From contig NC_088348.1 of assembly GCF_036884655.1 (NCBI RefSeq), positions 22,433,501 to 22,497,500 of the forward strand: DNA of 64,000 bases, read 5' to 3'. The translations under genes and the position numbers were made by a program. Source of the stretch: Musa acuminata AAA Group. Taxonomy: Eukaryota > Streptophyta > Magnoliopsida > Zingiberales > Musaceae. The notes under the pieces are model-generated. The model was not told where the DNA came from, made no database searches, and saw nothing but the letters and a program-made list of their open reading frames with translations. Positions 45,236 through 58,488 of this stretch are shown piece after piece (position 1 is the first letter of the stretch; each line of letters starts with the position of its first letter).

Positions 45236-46539
45236 GTATGTTTATGTGAATATTATTATTGAAATTTTTTTGCTTAATTAAAGTTATTTATTTCTGCTAT
45301 CCTATTTATATTTATATTTATGTATATTATAGTTGAATGTAATAATAGGATTGTCTTAATAACATAAATTACAAAGACTATTATGGACTATATTAGGAAA
45401 GACTAACAATGTTGTGGTACACAAAAGGGAGTATGATATTGATGATATACAATCGCTATAACTCGCATTGATAGTTGGACTTAATATTGTATTATTATGT
45501 TTATTGGATATATTGGCTTGTTTTAAAATTCCTGAGCATGTATAAAATGCTTTTTAAAATTCTTTAGAATCCAATTAGGTAAAATTATTTTTAAATAAAT
45601 TTTATTTTATTTATTTTAATTTTAAATATCTTTTTATATCTTATCAATTAACGAGTTAGGAGAATATTAGATTTTATGGCCTTTTATAATTGGATATGAT
45701 ATATATCATATAACTAATTGGATTATGATGACATATATTGACCAATAGAAAAGAAGTCCACTTAAAGTAAGATTCCTTACGAGATGTCCTTGATGGGAGG
45801 ACTAAAAACAAGAGAAAAAGAAGAGACGTTACGCATCTTAAAAACAAGAGAAAAAGAAGAGACGTTACGCATCTTATAGAGGATTCAGTTGAGACGTTAC
45901 GCATCTTATAGAGGATTCGGTTGAGACGTTACGCATCTTATAGAGGATTCAGTTGAGGGATTATAGTCTTTTTTTCAACTTTTCTCTCTAACCATCAATT
46001 TAAGTGGTCTTATGAAATGATAGGAAAAGAGGAGAATGATCTAGTTCCTCTTTACAGATTGATAGCGATCTTCGATCTAAAGATGGTGCCCTTACAGATC
46101 AAAACAAATATCTCTTTTTTAGATGACATCAAAAGGTACGCATCGGAAAATCAGATTTAATTATATTTGATTTCAATCCTGGCATAAAAGATTATTTTTA
46201 TATTTAATATAACATATTACAGATTTTATGCTAACAACACCTAATCATATTTGAACAAAGCAAATCTGATTGATTGACTGTTATGGCATATGCCTTAGTT
46301 TAATTTGCTTTCTTATCTCCTTGACATTCTGTAGGATTATTCCGACGGTGACGATGATATAAAGATGGTCCATCAACACGAGTCACACGTGTGGGTGAAC
46401 GGGGATTTCGTCGGTGGCTGAATGGCGGTAGCCGGCTTCATGTTTCTCGACGATCATGCATATCACAATGTGTTCCACGGTGTTCATTCTGAGGTGACCA
46501 CCTTTTGCCCGTCGGGTGTGATGATGACGCTAGTCCAAT
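45236..46539. other. AT-rich region with short tandem repeats, possible old LTR
   Basis: It follows the copia fragment where a 3' LTR would be, but no LTR partner is in the window to prove it. A tandem repeat at about 45800-45958 is listed separately. No genes recognised. Confidence 0.4.
45800..45958. repeat. Nested tandem duplications
   Basis: A 36-bp unit ending 'gagacgttacgcatctt' occurs twice in tandem, then a 33-bp unit, 'gagacgttacgcatctt' plus 'atagaggattc.gtt', about three times. Confidence 0.85.
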
Positions 46540-47666
46540 ACTTTTCTTTCTGCTCTTAATGTAAAATAATATTATCTTTTAATAAGCTAATATTATCCAT
46601 TGATCAATAGTGTTTTCCTTAAATTTGAAGGAAGTAACGGTATTATGAAACTTTATATACCATTGTCTAGAATCTTGTTTAAGACCATAAATGGATTTCT
46701 TAAGTTTACAAGCCCAACTTTCTTTTTTCTTCTATGAATCCTTCAAGTTGTTCTATATAGATTTTCTCATCCAGATCCTCGTTCAGAAATAATGTTTTCA
46801 CATCATCTGATGTAACTTAAGATCATAATGAGTTACTAATACTATGATGATTCTTAATAAGTCTTTTCTAGAAACTAGAGTAAATGTCTCGTTATATTCA
46901 ATGCATTCTTTCTGAGAAAAACCTTTGACCACAAGTTTGGCTTTATATCGTTCGATATTACTCGTTGAGTCACATTTTATCTTAAAGACCCATTTATAAC
47001 CGACTCTTTATAATTATTGGGCAATTCAGTGAGTTCCCATATACCATTCTGGACCATTGATTTTAACTCTTCTTTTATTGCATCATACTATTTTTCAAAA
47101 TCGTTACTTTCTATGGCTTATTAAAATGACAAGGTGTCTCTTTTTATTCCTATATCATAATCTGATTCTTGTATATATATCACATAATCATCTGAAATGA
47201 CATGTTTCCTTTTCCTTTAAAATCTTCTTAAAGTTGCCAATTGTAATTGTTCTACAAGATCATCAGCGACGACATCAACATCATGTGAGAGTTCTTTGAT
47301 ATTATTCTTTTGTTCACCCTCGTCAATACTCTTATTGATTCGAGGAACAATAATTTCTCAAATAGAGGATGATATGAGAGAATTAACCTAAATCTCCTTA
47401 ATATCAAAATTGATCCATCAAGATTTTTCACTCCCACTTATTTCATCATTTTCTAGGAATCTTGCATTACTAGATTTTACAATCCTCGTACTATGATTAG
47501 AGCAATAAAATCTGTATTCCTTGGATTTTTCTAGAACTAATAAAATATCTAAAAATAATTCTTGGATCTAGTTTCTTTTCATATGGATTAAATACTCTTA
47601 TCTTTTCATGGGCTTCCGACCAGTCCATAACTCAAATGGAATTAATGGAAGTAACTTACTAGGAAC
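46540..47666 (-). pseudogene. Copia integrase-to-RT fragment
   Basis: On the minus strand, pieces such as FELWTGRKP (integrase end) near 47600, YKAKLVVKGFSQKE near 46920, and ACKLKKSIYGLKQDSRQWY near 46650-46710 (RT) are readable between stops. The left end is not clear and the right end is abutted by the L LTR at 47667. Confidence 0.7.
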
Positions 47667-48924
47667 TGTTTGGATTAAGAGCGACATTAAGAAGGGGGGC
47701 GAATTAATACAGTGGAAAACTTTCTCGATTTCAAAAGTCTTTGTTTTGATTAAAACCGATTCCGACGAAAATCATTTCGATTCAATCCGTTTTGGAGAGA
47801 AATTAAATTTTAAAGCTTTTGTAAAAGTACAAAGAGAAGATTAATGAGGTTTGCAGTAATATAAATTACACAAATGAAAAGTAAACTAGAATTTAGAGTG
47901 GTTCGGTTAATGTGACCTACATCCACTTTCGGATTCCTCCTCCGTCGAGGTCACTGACGTCCACTAAAAGCCTTTCTTCAATAGATGAAGACCAAACACC
48001 TCTTTACAATGCTTTCTCTTTTTCTTGGGTTTAGGAGATAACCCTTACAAGCCTCACTCCTTTTTCTTGGATGTTTACAAAGCTAAGAGAGAGAGGGGAG
48101 GACTCTTTCTAACTTTTACAACACTTAACACCCCAAAGATTCAAGAGTATGCTAAAACTTTCATGCCCTTTTATATAAAAAAGGGTGAGATTTTTATAGC
48201 CCCAATGACTTCAAAATTGGAGCTAAAAAGTATCACATCCCTGGATTTTGGGGTACTAGCGGTACCACCGCTGTTACTGAGTGGCCCTACCGCCTTTAGT
48301 CTGACACTGGACGGTACCACCACTGGTAGCATTCATTGTCAGCGGCACCACCACTTAAACAACCCAGGACGCTATCTTCCAAGCGGTGCCACCATTAGCC
48401 AAGATTTCATGTGTTGAATGAGCTGATCAATTTAGCCTAATTCAACCCTATTAAGGGCCTAATTGGCCCATAATTAAGTTAGTGGGATTATCTCCCAATC
48501 TTAACTTAATTTATGATCTAACTACAATTATTAAGACATAATTATAGCATTTCTTATTCCGGTGCGTCAATTGCTCTTTTGACGAGCTTCCAGCGAATTT
48601 CCGACGAACATTCGATGAACTCTCGACAATGTTCCGAAGGACTCCCGACAAGCTCCTAGACTTTACAATAATCTTCTTGGCGAGTTCTGATGAGCTTCTT
48701 TGGAAAACTCCTGGACTTCTCGGTTGGTTCCGATAGAACTTCCGACGAATGTCTGGACTTCCGACGAACTCTTGAACTCCCAACGAGATCTCGATTTTGA
48801 CTCTGGCACAACATCTACTTTATGTCTTACTATTATCGTAGTTAATCCTGTACACTTTTCTCAATATATAGATTAGATCAAACAATTTATAATTGATTTT
48901 ATCATCAAAATCCGAGATTCAATA
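47667..48924 (-). repeat. 3' LTR of element L
   Basis: It begins on the + strand 'tgtttggattaagagc' (a diverged TGTTAGGATCAAGAGC) and ends 'gagattcaata'. The palindromic array is degraded (about 48250-48400). The C-terminal-side words match those of B and M. Confidence 0.8.
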
Positions 48925-49990
48925 ATCTCCCTCTGTTTGATGATGACAATCAATTGATGACAGAGTTAACCTTAACTCCCCCTATCTATATATCATACTT
49001 GGGAAAATACATTCTTGAATTCAAGGCCTTTGAATTTAAGAAACAAAATGATAAGATAAGTTCATTAAACTTATTAACATACATATTATGATTCCTATCA
49101 TGATCTAACATTCTCAAAATATAATGCCAAGAATTTATTAAAATGATGTTAAGACATCCATTTTCAAGTATGATATTTCAAATATGAAAGATGACAAAGA
49201 TATCAATTCATCATTTTAGGGCAAGATATCAATTGTAAAATAGCAAGTTAAGTTCTAGATATCTTATCATAATGAAATAAATTTATCAAGCAAACATTTC
49301 AAATATATATGATGAAATACATTGCATACATTTGTTATTAATTTACCACATTTTGGTATTATTTCTCTCTCTTTGTCAACAACAAAAAGGAGAATAATTC
49401 AACAATACAAGTATGGTAAAAAAAAATTCAAGTAAGTTTCACACTCAAAAGTTCTCATTATTAAATATTACAACATTAAAGCGATAGATTCTATCAACTT
49501 CTCTCCCTTTGTCATCACAATTTTGCATGAAGAAGAGGAAAGAAGGTAAGGAGGGAATCCATTAAGAACTAAATTTGTGAAATAATTTGAATCAAGTCAA
49601 AAATGATAAATAAGTTTTTGTTAAAACATGCTTTCATTTTGACAAAGAGAAGAGATTCATGAAAAGGATCGAGATCTTCATATTAAATCAAATCTCCAAT
49701 CTTGCAAATAATTATCACACACAAAAATTCATCTTTCAAGGATTAAGATATCCATTAGAATTCATAAAATTTAATTTTCATGAGAAGAATAACGAAGAAT
49801 TCATGGTAGATGAGCATCACAAATGAGACATCATAAATCACAATTTTTTTAAAAAAAATCATTAAGTGATGGAGCAAAGATATGAAGTAAACTTGATATC
49901 AAGGAAGATAAAAATGAAATAAATTTATAAAAGCTCCATTCATGAAATACATTAAGAAAAAGATAGTCCGGAAAAGAAATACATTAAATT
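48925..49990 (-). other. 3' non-coding region of L
   Basis: A polypurine tract is next to the LTR (complement of 'atctccctctg'). No equivalent of the 371-codon ORF of element B is present, so the extra ORF is not universal among these elements, or was lost here. Confidence 0.65.
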
Positions 49991-52669
49991 CATGCATTCG
50001 GACAAATTAATATTCCTAATTCTCTTCTAATAAAATCAAATTGTTCTTCACTTAAAGGCTTTATAAAAATATCAACTAATTGATATTCTGTATCAATAAA
50101 CTCTAAGATTACATCATGATTATTAACATAATATCATATAAAGTGATGCCTAATATCAATATGTTTAGTTCTAGAGTGTTGAATGAGATTTTTTGTTAAA
50201 CATATTGCACTTGTGTTATCATATTTTATGGAAATATTTTTAAAATGAATCTTATAATCCTTTAAAGTGTTTTTCATCTACACAACTTGTGCACAATATG
50301 CACTAGTTGTAATGTACTCAACTTCGGTTGTAGATAGTGCAATCGAGTTTTGTTTCTTGGTCTTCCAAGAAACAAGTGCATGTCCTAAAAATTGACATGT
50401 TCCAGATGTGCTTTTTCTATATAATCTACATCTAGCAAAATCCGCATCAGTATAAGCAATTAGTTCAAAGTTCTTGGATTTTGGATACTATAATCCTAGA
50501 TTAGTGGTACATTTAAGATATCTAAGAATTCTCTTAACTGCTTTAAGATGAGATATCTTAGGATTAGATTGAAACATAGCATAAAGTCCTACACTAAACA
50601 TGATATCTGGTCTAGTTGCAGTGAGGTATAGTAAACTTCCTATCATACCCCTACTTTTTGATTAAAACTTTCTCCACTTTCATCAATGTCTAACTTACTA
50701 GAGATACTCATAGGAGTATTGGTAGCCTTTGAGCTATCAATATTAAACCTTTTTTAGTAAATCTAAAGCATATTTTGTTTGACAAAAAAAAAATACTATT
50801 ACTTAGTTGTTTGATTTGTAAGCTTAATAAGAAAGTTAATTCCCCATCAAACTCATTTCAAATTCAAGATACATACTTTTAGCAAATGATTCACATAGAG
50901 ATTTATTTGTGAAACCGAAAATAATATCATCAACATAAATTTGAACAATAAAAAAATTATTTTCAAAATTTTTAATAAACAATATAGTATCGACCTTGTC
51001 TTTAGAGAAATTATTTTCGATAAGAAATGAGCTAAGTCTCTCATACCAAGCCCTTGGGGCTTATTTCAATCCATAGAGAGTTTTAGTCAATTAAAACACA
51101 TGATTAGAGAGATTATCATTCTCAAATCCAGGAGGTTGTTCAACATAAACTTCTTCGGAAATAAAGTCATTAAGAAAATCACTTTTAACATCCATTTGAA
51201 ATAACTTAAAATTATTACTACTAGCATAGGCAATAAGCATCCTTATGACTTCTAATTGTGCCACAGGAGCGAAGGTTTCTTCATAATCGATACATTCTTC
51301 TTGGTTGAAACCCTTGGCCACTAATCTAGCGTTGTTTCGAACCACGATACCAAATTCATCTTGCTTGTTCCTAAAGACCCATTTAGTACCAATAACTAAT
51401 TTGGCCTAGGAACAAGCTTCTACACCTCATTTCTCTTAAATTGATTCAACTCTTCTTGCATTGCGATAACCCATGAATCATCTTTCAAGGCCTCGTCAAT
51501 GCATTTAGGTTCAATTTGGGAGAAAAAAGTGGCGCTGGCACAAAAATTCTTAAGAGAAGAACGAGTTTAAACCCCTTTTGATGTGTTTCCTATGATTAGC
51601 TCCTTAGGATGAGCATCTATATACTTCTATTCCTTGGGTAAGGATGTTTCGAAAAAAAAATGAATCCAAGTTGGTAGATGGAGAAGGGGTTTTATTTAAA
51701 TTCAAAGCATCAAAATTAACATCATTATCAAAATCATTTTTCTTGACTTCAGAAACTTCATTGAAACAATATGAATAGACTTTTCTATAATTAAAGTTTT
51801 TTGTTAAAGATACGAAATACTTTAGAAATAGAAGAATAGCCAAGAAAAATCCCTTCATCGAATTTTGCATCAAATTTTCTTAAGGCATCTTTTTCATTCA
51901 AGATAAAACACTTATACCCAAAAACTTTAAAATATGAAACATTGGGTTTTTTTTTATTCTATAACTCATAAGGAGTTTTGGCGAGTAATGGTCTTACTAG
52001 AACTCTATTCATGACATAGCATGTTGTATTTATGGCTTTGGCCCAAAAATATTTGGGTAGGCTATGTTCGTTTAACATGGTTCTAGCCATTTATTGTAAG
52101 TTTCTATTTTTTTTTTCTACTACACTATTTTGTTGAGGATTTCATAGAGTAGAGAAATTATGATTGTATCCATTAGATTCATAAAATTCTTAGAAATCAC
52201 GATTTTGAAATTCACCACCATGATCACTCCGAATTGATGAAATCATAAAACCTTTTTCATTTTGAATTAGTTTATAAAACTTAGAGAAATACATAAAGCA
52301 ATCACTTTTGTATGTCAAAAAGTCTATGTGTATCTATTATAATCATCCACGATGACAAATGCATATTTGCTATCTCCTAGGCTTGATGTAGCAATTGGTC
52401 CGAATAAGTCCATATGGATTAATTACAATGGCCTAGAGGTGCTTATTTAGTTCTTTGGTTTAAAACTACTTTTTATTTGCTTTCCTAGTTGACATGCATC
52501 ACACATATTGTCTTTGACGAACTTAATGTCAGGAATTCCTCTCACAAGTTCTTTAGATGAAATTTGAGAGATTAGTTTCATGCTTGCATGACCTAACTTC
52601 CTATGTCAAAGCCAAGCATCGTCATTTAAAATCAAAAAACACATTTCATTACAAAGATCTGTTAGGATC
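49991..52669 (-). pseudogene. Element L pol remnant: integrase, RT, RNase H
   Basis: Minus-strand homology to B and N throughout. RNase H is at about 50000-50800, RT at about 50820-51500 (for example [12 protein letters not shown] and [17 protein letters not shown] at 51091-51345), and integrase C-terminus and core at about 51600-52650 (PPRNPQQN-like region decayed). Numerous stops and indels. Confidence 0.85.
52665..52669. repeat. Candidate target site of element M
   Basis: 'agatc' directly precedes the M LTR within L integrase sequence. The second copy is predicted beyond the window. Confidence 0.5.
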
Positions 52670-54805
52670 AAGAGCACTAAGAGGGGGGGGGGGGGGTTGA
52701 ATTAGTGCAGCAGAAAACTTTCGACAATTAAAACTGTGTTCGTACGTTGAAATCCGATTCCGATGTAAAAATCATTTCGTGCAGATAATAAATTTGAAAG
52801 CTTACGAAAATAACTTTGAAAGTCTATCTTAACTACAGGAAGTTTGTAGTTAAGATAGAAATCAGAATGCAAACTGAAATATGATGTTCGTACGATAAAA
52901 CTGATTTTCGACGTAAAATCGTTTTCGGAAACTTAACATGAAAGTGAGTTCGTAAAAGAGTGCAGCAAAAGTAAAGAGGAAGTAAAGCACATATGGAGGT
53001 TTATAGTAAGGTAAGCAGTAAGAATAAATGCACACCAGAGAGCACCAGAATTTTAAAGTGGTTCGGTCAATCTTGACCTACATCCACTTTTGGCTTCCTC
53101 CTTCGATGAGGTCACCGACATGGTCACCGACGTCCACTAGAGGCCTTCCTTCAATAGGCAAAGGCCAACCACCCTTTTACAGATTCACTCCTTTTGACGG
53201 GCTTAGGAGACAATCCTTACAAGATTTCTCTCATCTCTTGAAAGATGAAAACTTGGAAGAAAAGAGGGAGGAGGACTTCTAGCCTTTACAACACTTTTGA
53301 GCTATAAAAATCACAGAGTAAGATTGGATTTTTGGTGCCCTTTTATGCAGGAAAGGGTGGGGTATATATAGGGCCCAAACTAGTTTGAATTTAGAGCTCA
53401 AAACTGTCATCTCCCGGAATTTCGAGGTCTGGCGGTTGCACCGCCTGACTAGGGCGATTGCACCGCCTGGCAGAGCTCGGAGACTGAGCCTCTAGGCGGT
53501 GCCACCGCCTGACAGGGGCGGTTGCATCGCTTGGCAGAGCTCGGAGACTGAGCTCCTGGGCGGTGCCACCACCTGACAGGGGAGGTTGCACCGCTTGGCA
53601 GAGCTCGGAGACTGAGCTCCTAGGCGGTGCCACCGCTTGACAAGGGCGGTTGCACCGCCTGGCAGAGCTCGGAGACCGAGCTCAAGCGGTTTCATCGCCT
53701 GTCAAGGGCGGTTGCACCGCCTAGTCTCGCTCGGAGACTAAACCCTGGCGGTGCCACCGCCTGCCTTGGGCGGTTGCACCGCTTAGCAGAGCTCGGAGAC
53801 CGAGCTCAGGCGGTTCCACCGCCTGTTAGGGGCGGTTACACTGCCCAGTCTCGCTCGGAGACTGAGCCCTGGCGGTGCCACCGCTTGCTTGGGGTAGTTG
53901 CACCGCCCAGCTCTCTTGGGAGACCCTCTCTTGGGCGGTGCCATCACCGACCCTAGCAGTGCCACCGCCTAGTAGGAATTCTGGCCCGAATATGTTGATC
54001 CATTCGGCCTAATTTGGGTCTGTCAAGGGCCCAATTGTCCCCATATTAAGTTAATAAGATCACCTCCCATTCCTAACTTAATCTACATGCTAACTATGAT
54101 AATTCTTAAGACATTTACTACAGCTTGCTCCGGTGCGTCAATCGCTTCTTCCGGCGAACTTCCGACGAACCTCCGACGATGCTCCAACAGACTTCCAGCA
54201 AACCCTTGGACTTGCGACGATCCACTTGGCGAGTTCCGACGAGCTTCTTTTGGCAAGCTTCTGGACTTCTCGGATTTGTTCCCATAGAACCTTCGACGAC
54301 TGTCCGGACTTCCGTCGAGCTCTTAAACTTCCAACGTGATCATAGTCTTGACTCCGGCTCAACTCCTACTACATGTCTTTCTTCTATCGTAGTTAATCCT
54401 GCACATGTAAAACAAAACTAAAATCGAGACAATTAATCCTAAGCAATTAACCAAGTTATCCGGCATGTCATTGGTCCCTCGACGCTCCGTCCGAATCTTC
54501 GGCGCATCGTCCTCTCCAGCGGCCTATTGCCCAGTCGGCCAGTTGACTCCACAACTCCGATATCCTTAGCACAATACCTGCTCTTCTTGGCCCGATGCCC
54601 AAGTCCACGGCCCGAAGTCTTCTGTCGATACGTCGACCGATCCACCGGCCTGACGTCCATTCCTCTGACATGTTCTTTCGGCACAACATGAATTTTCCTA
54701 CTTTAATTGTCTCATCCTGATTGAAGCATCCTGCGTCACTCAAAACGCAGATTAAATCATAAACATATATCAAGTGGTTTCATCATCAAAATACGAGATT
54801 CAACA
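52670..54805 (-). repeat. 3' LTR of element M
   Basis: TG...CA LTR: + strand 'tgttaggatcaagagcac', a long G-run at about 52684-52697, ending 'gagattcaaca'. A minus-strand TATA-like 'tatatata' is at about 53363-53370. It is the longest LTR here because of the expanded array. Confidence 0.88.
53420..53975. repeat. Large palindromic GC-rich array
   Basis: About 550 bp of repeats in which GGCGGTGCCACCGCC and GGGCGGTTGCACCGCC alternate with 'ggcagagctcggagactgag' spacers at roughly 60-66 bp higher-order spacing. Trp/His/Pro-rich ORFs on both strands here are artefacts. Confidence 0.9.
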
Positions 54806-57252
54806 ATCTCCCCCTTTTTGATGATGACAATCACTTGATGACGGAGTTAACCTTAACTCCCAGAGTTTAAACAAACTCCCCCTATCAATATGCCATATTG
54901 ATAGATCCTTGAATTCAAACTGAATTCAAATTATTACAATATTCATCATGAATACTTGCAACACATCATCATGAACTTATGCATAAACTTATGCATAACA
55001 TCATACTTCTCCCCCTTTGTCATCAACAAAAAGGAGAAGTCCAACTATTCTTGTGTTTGGAATATAGGTTCAACTCATTGCATGAAAAACATAATATCAG
55101 ATTTTATCATCATGCAATCTAGCAATTAAAGATGTGCAAGTTTAGCATGTTTGTTTTTCATGAGATAGCAACTGTTTGCTTCTCTTTAGACTATAAGCTA
55201 GCAATTTTTATGATATGCAAGTTTTACTAAATACAAGTTAGCAAAGATTTCGAAAGCTAATGCAAGATAGTTTTCTTGTGTAAGCTCATGATTCTTGCTG
55301 TTTGAGCTCGCAATTTTGCTTTCGTTGCAAAGTACAAGTTTAGCATGTTTAGCATCTTGAGATAGGCAAGATAGAACATTTGTGCATTTTCTTTAGATTT
55401 CAAGCTAGCAATTATCGGTGATGTTCAAGATAGCAATTTCTTCTCTTTTGAGAAGTGAAATTTTTGCTTTTGTCTTGAATTGTGCAAGCTAGCTAGTTTG
55501 CCTCTTTTCATGATGTCCATGCTAGAAATTCTTGCTCCCCCTTTGTCATTGTCAAAAAGAAGGGAAGACCCTTATATCAATTTTCAGATTATGATAAAGG
55601 TGAGTAATCATTCTTATTTCAAAATTTCATAATTGAGATAAACCTTGAATTAAATTAAGGTAATTTTAATCATGATTCACATCATATGCAATACATCACA
55701 TACATCATAATAAAAGGCATAAGAATTGCATGCATCATTTTAGCAACAAATCATAGCATTTCATCACATGGCAAGATATCAGCAAGTAAAATCACGATGC
55801 AAGTTCTTGATATCTGAACATAATTCAAATTCAAATATGGCACTAATAGTATCAATTCATATATTTCGCCTCCTTTGTTATCAACAAAAAGGAGAACGAT
55901 ATAAACAAATTTTAAATGTAAGTGCAGTAATGATTCATGCCATAACTAGGTTTATGTCATTTTTAAAAAATGAGTGATAGGATATCAATTATACAAACAT
56001 CTCAAGAAAAAACATGACATGGAGATAGCTTTCATTACTTCTTCCTCTTTATTTGTTATTATCTTTTTGCATGGAGGAAAGTCACTTGTGAGCTTACTCG
56101 AATGAAGTTAAAATTGATAAGATATTAAAGCACACTTCATTTTTACAATGATCAAGATATGTGTGTGAATTAAATCCTTGCACGTAAAATTATTTCTCTA
56201 AAGATATAAGAAGGAATCATCAAATCCATTTCTCGAAAGATATTTTTCACATGATAAGTCTATTAGAGATGCATTTGCTAGTTGATTCCATATTTCAAAA
56301 ATCAATGATATGAATCAAACTCAATATAACATTTGTTTATTAAGTCCGGAAGAGAATAATATATCGAGAAAATCCGATTGTTATGATCAAGAAGATCCGA
56401 AAATGAAATTTAACACTTTAATGCATTCAAACAAGGTTTTGCTATAGATTTTCAAGTTCAATCATGAAGATAAAACATGCTCATGATCATGAACATTTTT
56501 GTATCCAAAACACATAATTTCCAATATATTATTAAGGCATGTAATAGTATAAAATCATCATGGCAATTAAGTGATTTGATGATTGAATCAAGAAAGTCCG
56601 AAAAATAATCTTAACAAGTTCATGCATTCGGGCACATTTTTTCCATAGTTTTTCAAATACACTCATGAAAATAACACATGCTTATCATCATATTTAACTT
56701 AAAATCTCATGCATAAAATTGTCAATCAAAATATTTAATATTACATCATTATGCATTTCTTCAAATCAAACATGATTTTATTTAATCAAAATCGAGAAAT
56801 AACAATGGAAATCAACGTGATACACATTATTACTTCTTAGCATGATATTAAACTTCTTGATATTTTCATTAAGACATCAAGCATGGTTTTAATCAAAATC
56901 AGAAATAATCAAGAGACACATTTTTTTTTCTTCTTAAGAAAAACATACATATGATCATCATTACATTTTGTTGTATTTTCATAAGACATGCAATTTTCAT
57001 GATTATTTTTAAAATCATTAGAAAGGTAAGCATGATCCAATTTTATTTTTGCATTTTCATTAAACATGTAATTTTCATTATCATTTTCAAAATTACTAGC
57101 ATGATCATAATTTTTATATTTTTATTTTTAAATATGTAATTTTTAAGAAAATTAATTCTAAACTAAATAAAAAAGGAAAATGCATCATTAAAAATATCAT
57201 GTAATTTCGAAATAAATTAAAGGCATTTTGATTACCTCATCATTTAATGTCA
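54806..57252 (-). other. Non-coding interior of element M
   Basis: AT-rich and reverse complementary in content to the interior of element A: cttgctccccctttgtcattgtc-like words and the 'tagcaa/ttgcaa/gcaagtt' array at about 55070-55570. No pol homology recognised. Confidence 0.75.
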
Positions 57253-58119
57253 TTAAGGCGTAGTTTGCCACCTCGTCATTCTTGATTTTCTCCTCGTCTT
57301 CGGATGAGAGCTCGATTCATCCCAATTTTTGTTCTTCTTCTTGCGTTCAAAGCAAGTAATTCCATTCTTTTTGCTTTTTAATTTTTGTTTCATTTGTAGT
57401 TTAAGTTCACCATCACTTGAGCTTATGCTCGAGTGGTCTTCAAACTTTCTATGTCCCAAATCCATCCTATTCTTTGGATGGTTGTTTTGTTCATCACGTG
57501 CATTGCGCACCATTTCATATGTCATCAATGAACTGATAAGTTTTTCAAGTGAAAAAATATTTAAATCTTTTGTTTCTTGTATTGCCGTTACTTTTGATTC
57601 CCAAGCTTTAGAAAGTGATCGTAAAACTTTACTAACAAGTTCAAAATTCGATAAACATTTGCCAAAAGCTTTTAAACCATTGATGACATCCATAAAACGG
57701 GTATCCATGTCAACAATTGTTTCGCTCGGCTTCATTCGAAAAAACTCGAAATCATGCTTCAAAAAAATTATTTTAGAATCTTTTACACTACTTGTGTCTT
57801 CGTGTGTGATTTCAAGACCGCGCCAAATATTGAAAGCCGTTTCGCACAAAGAAATCCGATTGAACTCATTTTTGTCCAAAGCGCAAAATAAGAAATTCAT
57901 AGCCTTTGCGTTTAAAGAAAAATACTTCTTCTCCAAATCCGACCATTCGTTCATCGGTTTAGAGGGAAGTTGAAAACCATTTTCAACAATATGCCATAAA
58001 TCCAAATTCATAGAAATCAAGAAAACTCTCATTCGAGTTTTCCAATAAGTGTAGTCCAATCCATTAAACAACGGTGGACGAACAACCGATAAGCCCTCTT
58101 GAAAGCCATGAAGAGCCAT
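57253..58119 (-). pseudogene. Gag of element M
   Basis: Starts MALHGFQEGLS at 58119 and matches the gag of element A along its length, including CFERKKKNKNWDE in place of the zinc knuckle. A small indel in the Ser-rich stretch near 57310 shifts the frame, but in the shifted frame the same ending (ANYALM...EV, then IYFEIT-like residues) is readable beyond 57253, showing the common truncated design. Confidence 0.85.
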
Positions 58120-58137
58120 TTCTCTTGGGTGTAAATC

Positions 58138-58147
58138 TGATACCAAT
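58138..58147 (-). other. Primer binding site of element M
   Basis: The complement of 'ctgataccaa' gives TTGGTATCAG, followed by 'att' instead of 'agc'; next to the LTR boundary. Confidence 0.75.
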
Positions 58148-58488
58148 TGTTAGGATCAAGAGTACTAAGAGGGGGGGGGGGGGGGTTGAATTAGTGCAGC
58201 GGAAAACTTTTGACGATTAAAACTGTGTTCGTACGTTGAAATCCGATTCGGACGTAAAAGTCATTTCGTGCAGATAATAACTTTGAAAGCTTACGGAAAT
58301 ATATTTGAAGTAAAGTAAAACAGGAAGTTTGCAGTTAAGATAGAAATTGGAATGCAAACTGAAATATGATGTTCGTACGATAAAATCGATTTCCGACGTA
58401 AAACAGTTTTCAGAAACTTAACTTGAAAGTGAGTTCGTAAAAGAGTGCAGCAAAAGTAAAGAGGAAGTAAAGCACATATGGAGGTTTG
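58148..58488 (-). repeat. 5' LTR of element M, first part only
   Basis: It matches 52670-53012 of the 3' LTR, with a long G-run at about 58171-58186, and is cut by element N at 58489. Confidence 0.85.
58484..58488. repeat. Candidate target site of element N
   Basis: 'gtttg' in the M LTR precedes the N LTR. The partner lies beyond the window. Confidence 0.5.

Larger units (their letters stand above)
47667..52669 (-). mobile_element. SIRE-type element L, 3' part
   Basis: Minus-strand 3' LTR (47667-48924), polypurine tract, about 1.07 kb of non-coding DNA, then RNase H, RT and integrase reading leftwards from 52669. It stops in the pre-integrase region, exactly where element M starts. gag, protease and the 5' LTR should lie beyond M and N, outside the window. 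It is older than B: many stops and frameshifts. Confidence 0.85.
52670..58488 (-). mobile_element. Gag-only SIRE-type element M
   Basis: Minus-strand element with a 2136-bp 3' LTR (52670-54805), polypurine tract (from 54806), about 2.4 kb of non-coding interior like that of element A, a damaged gag (57253-58119), a primer site and the first 341 bases of the 5' LTR (58148-58488), where element N has inserted. No pol. Second member of the pol-less family. Confidence 0.88.

Noticed and set aside
53420..53975. Regularly spaced palindromic repeats resembling a CRISPR array
   Set aside because: Spacers are themselves repeated, the units vary, the sequence is a plant LTR and there are no cas genes.
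57329..57973. A 214-codon + strand ORF
   Set aside because: Antisense shadow of the gag of element M.
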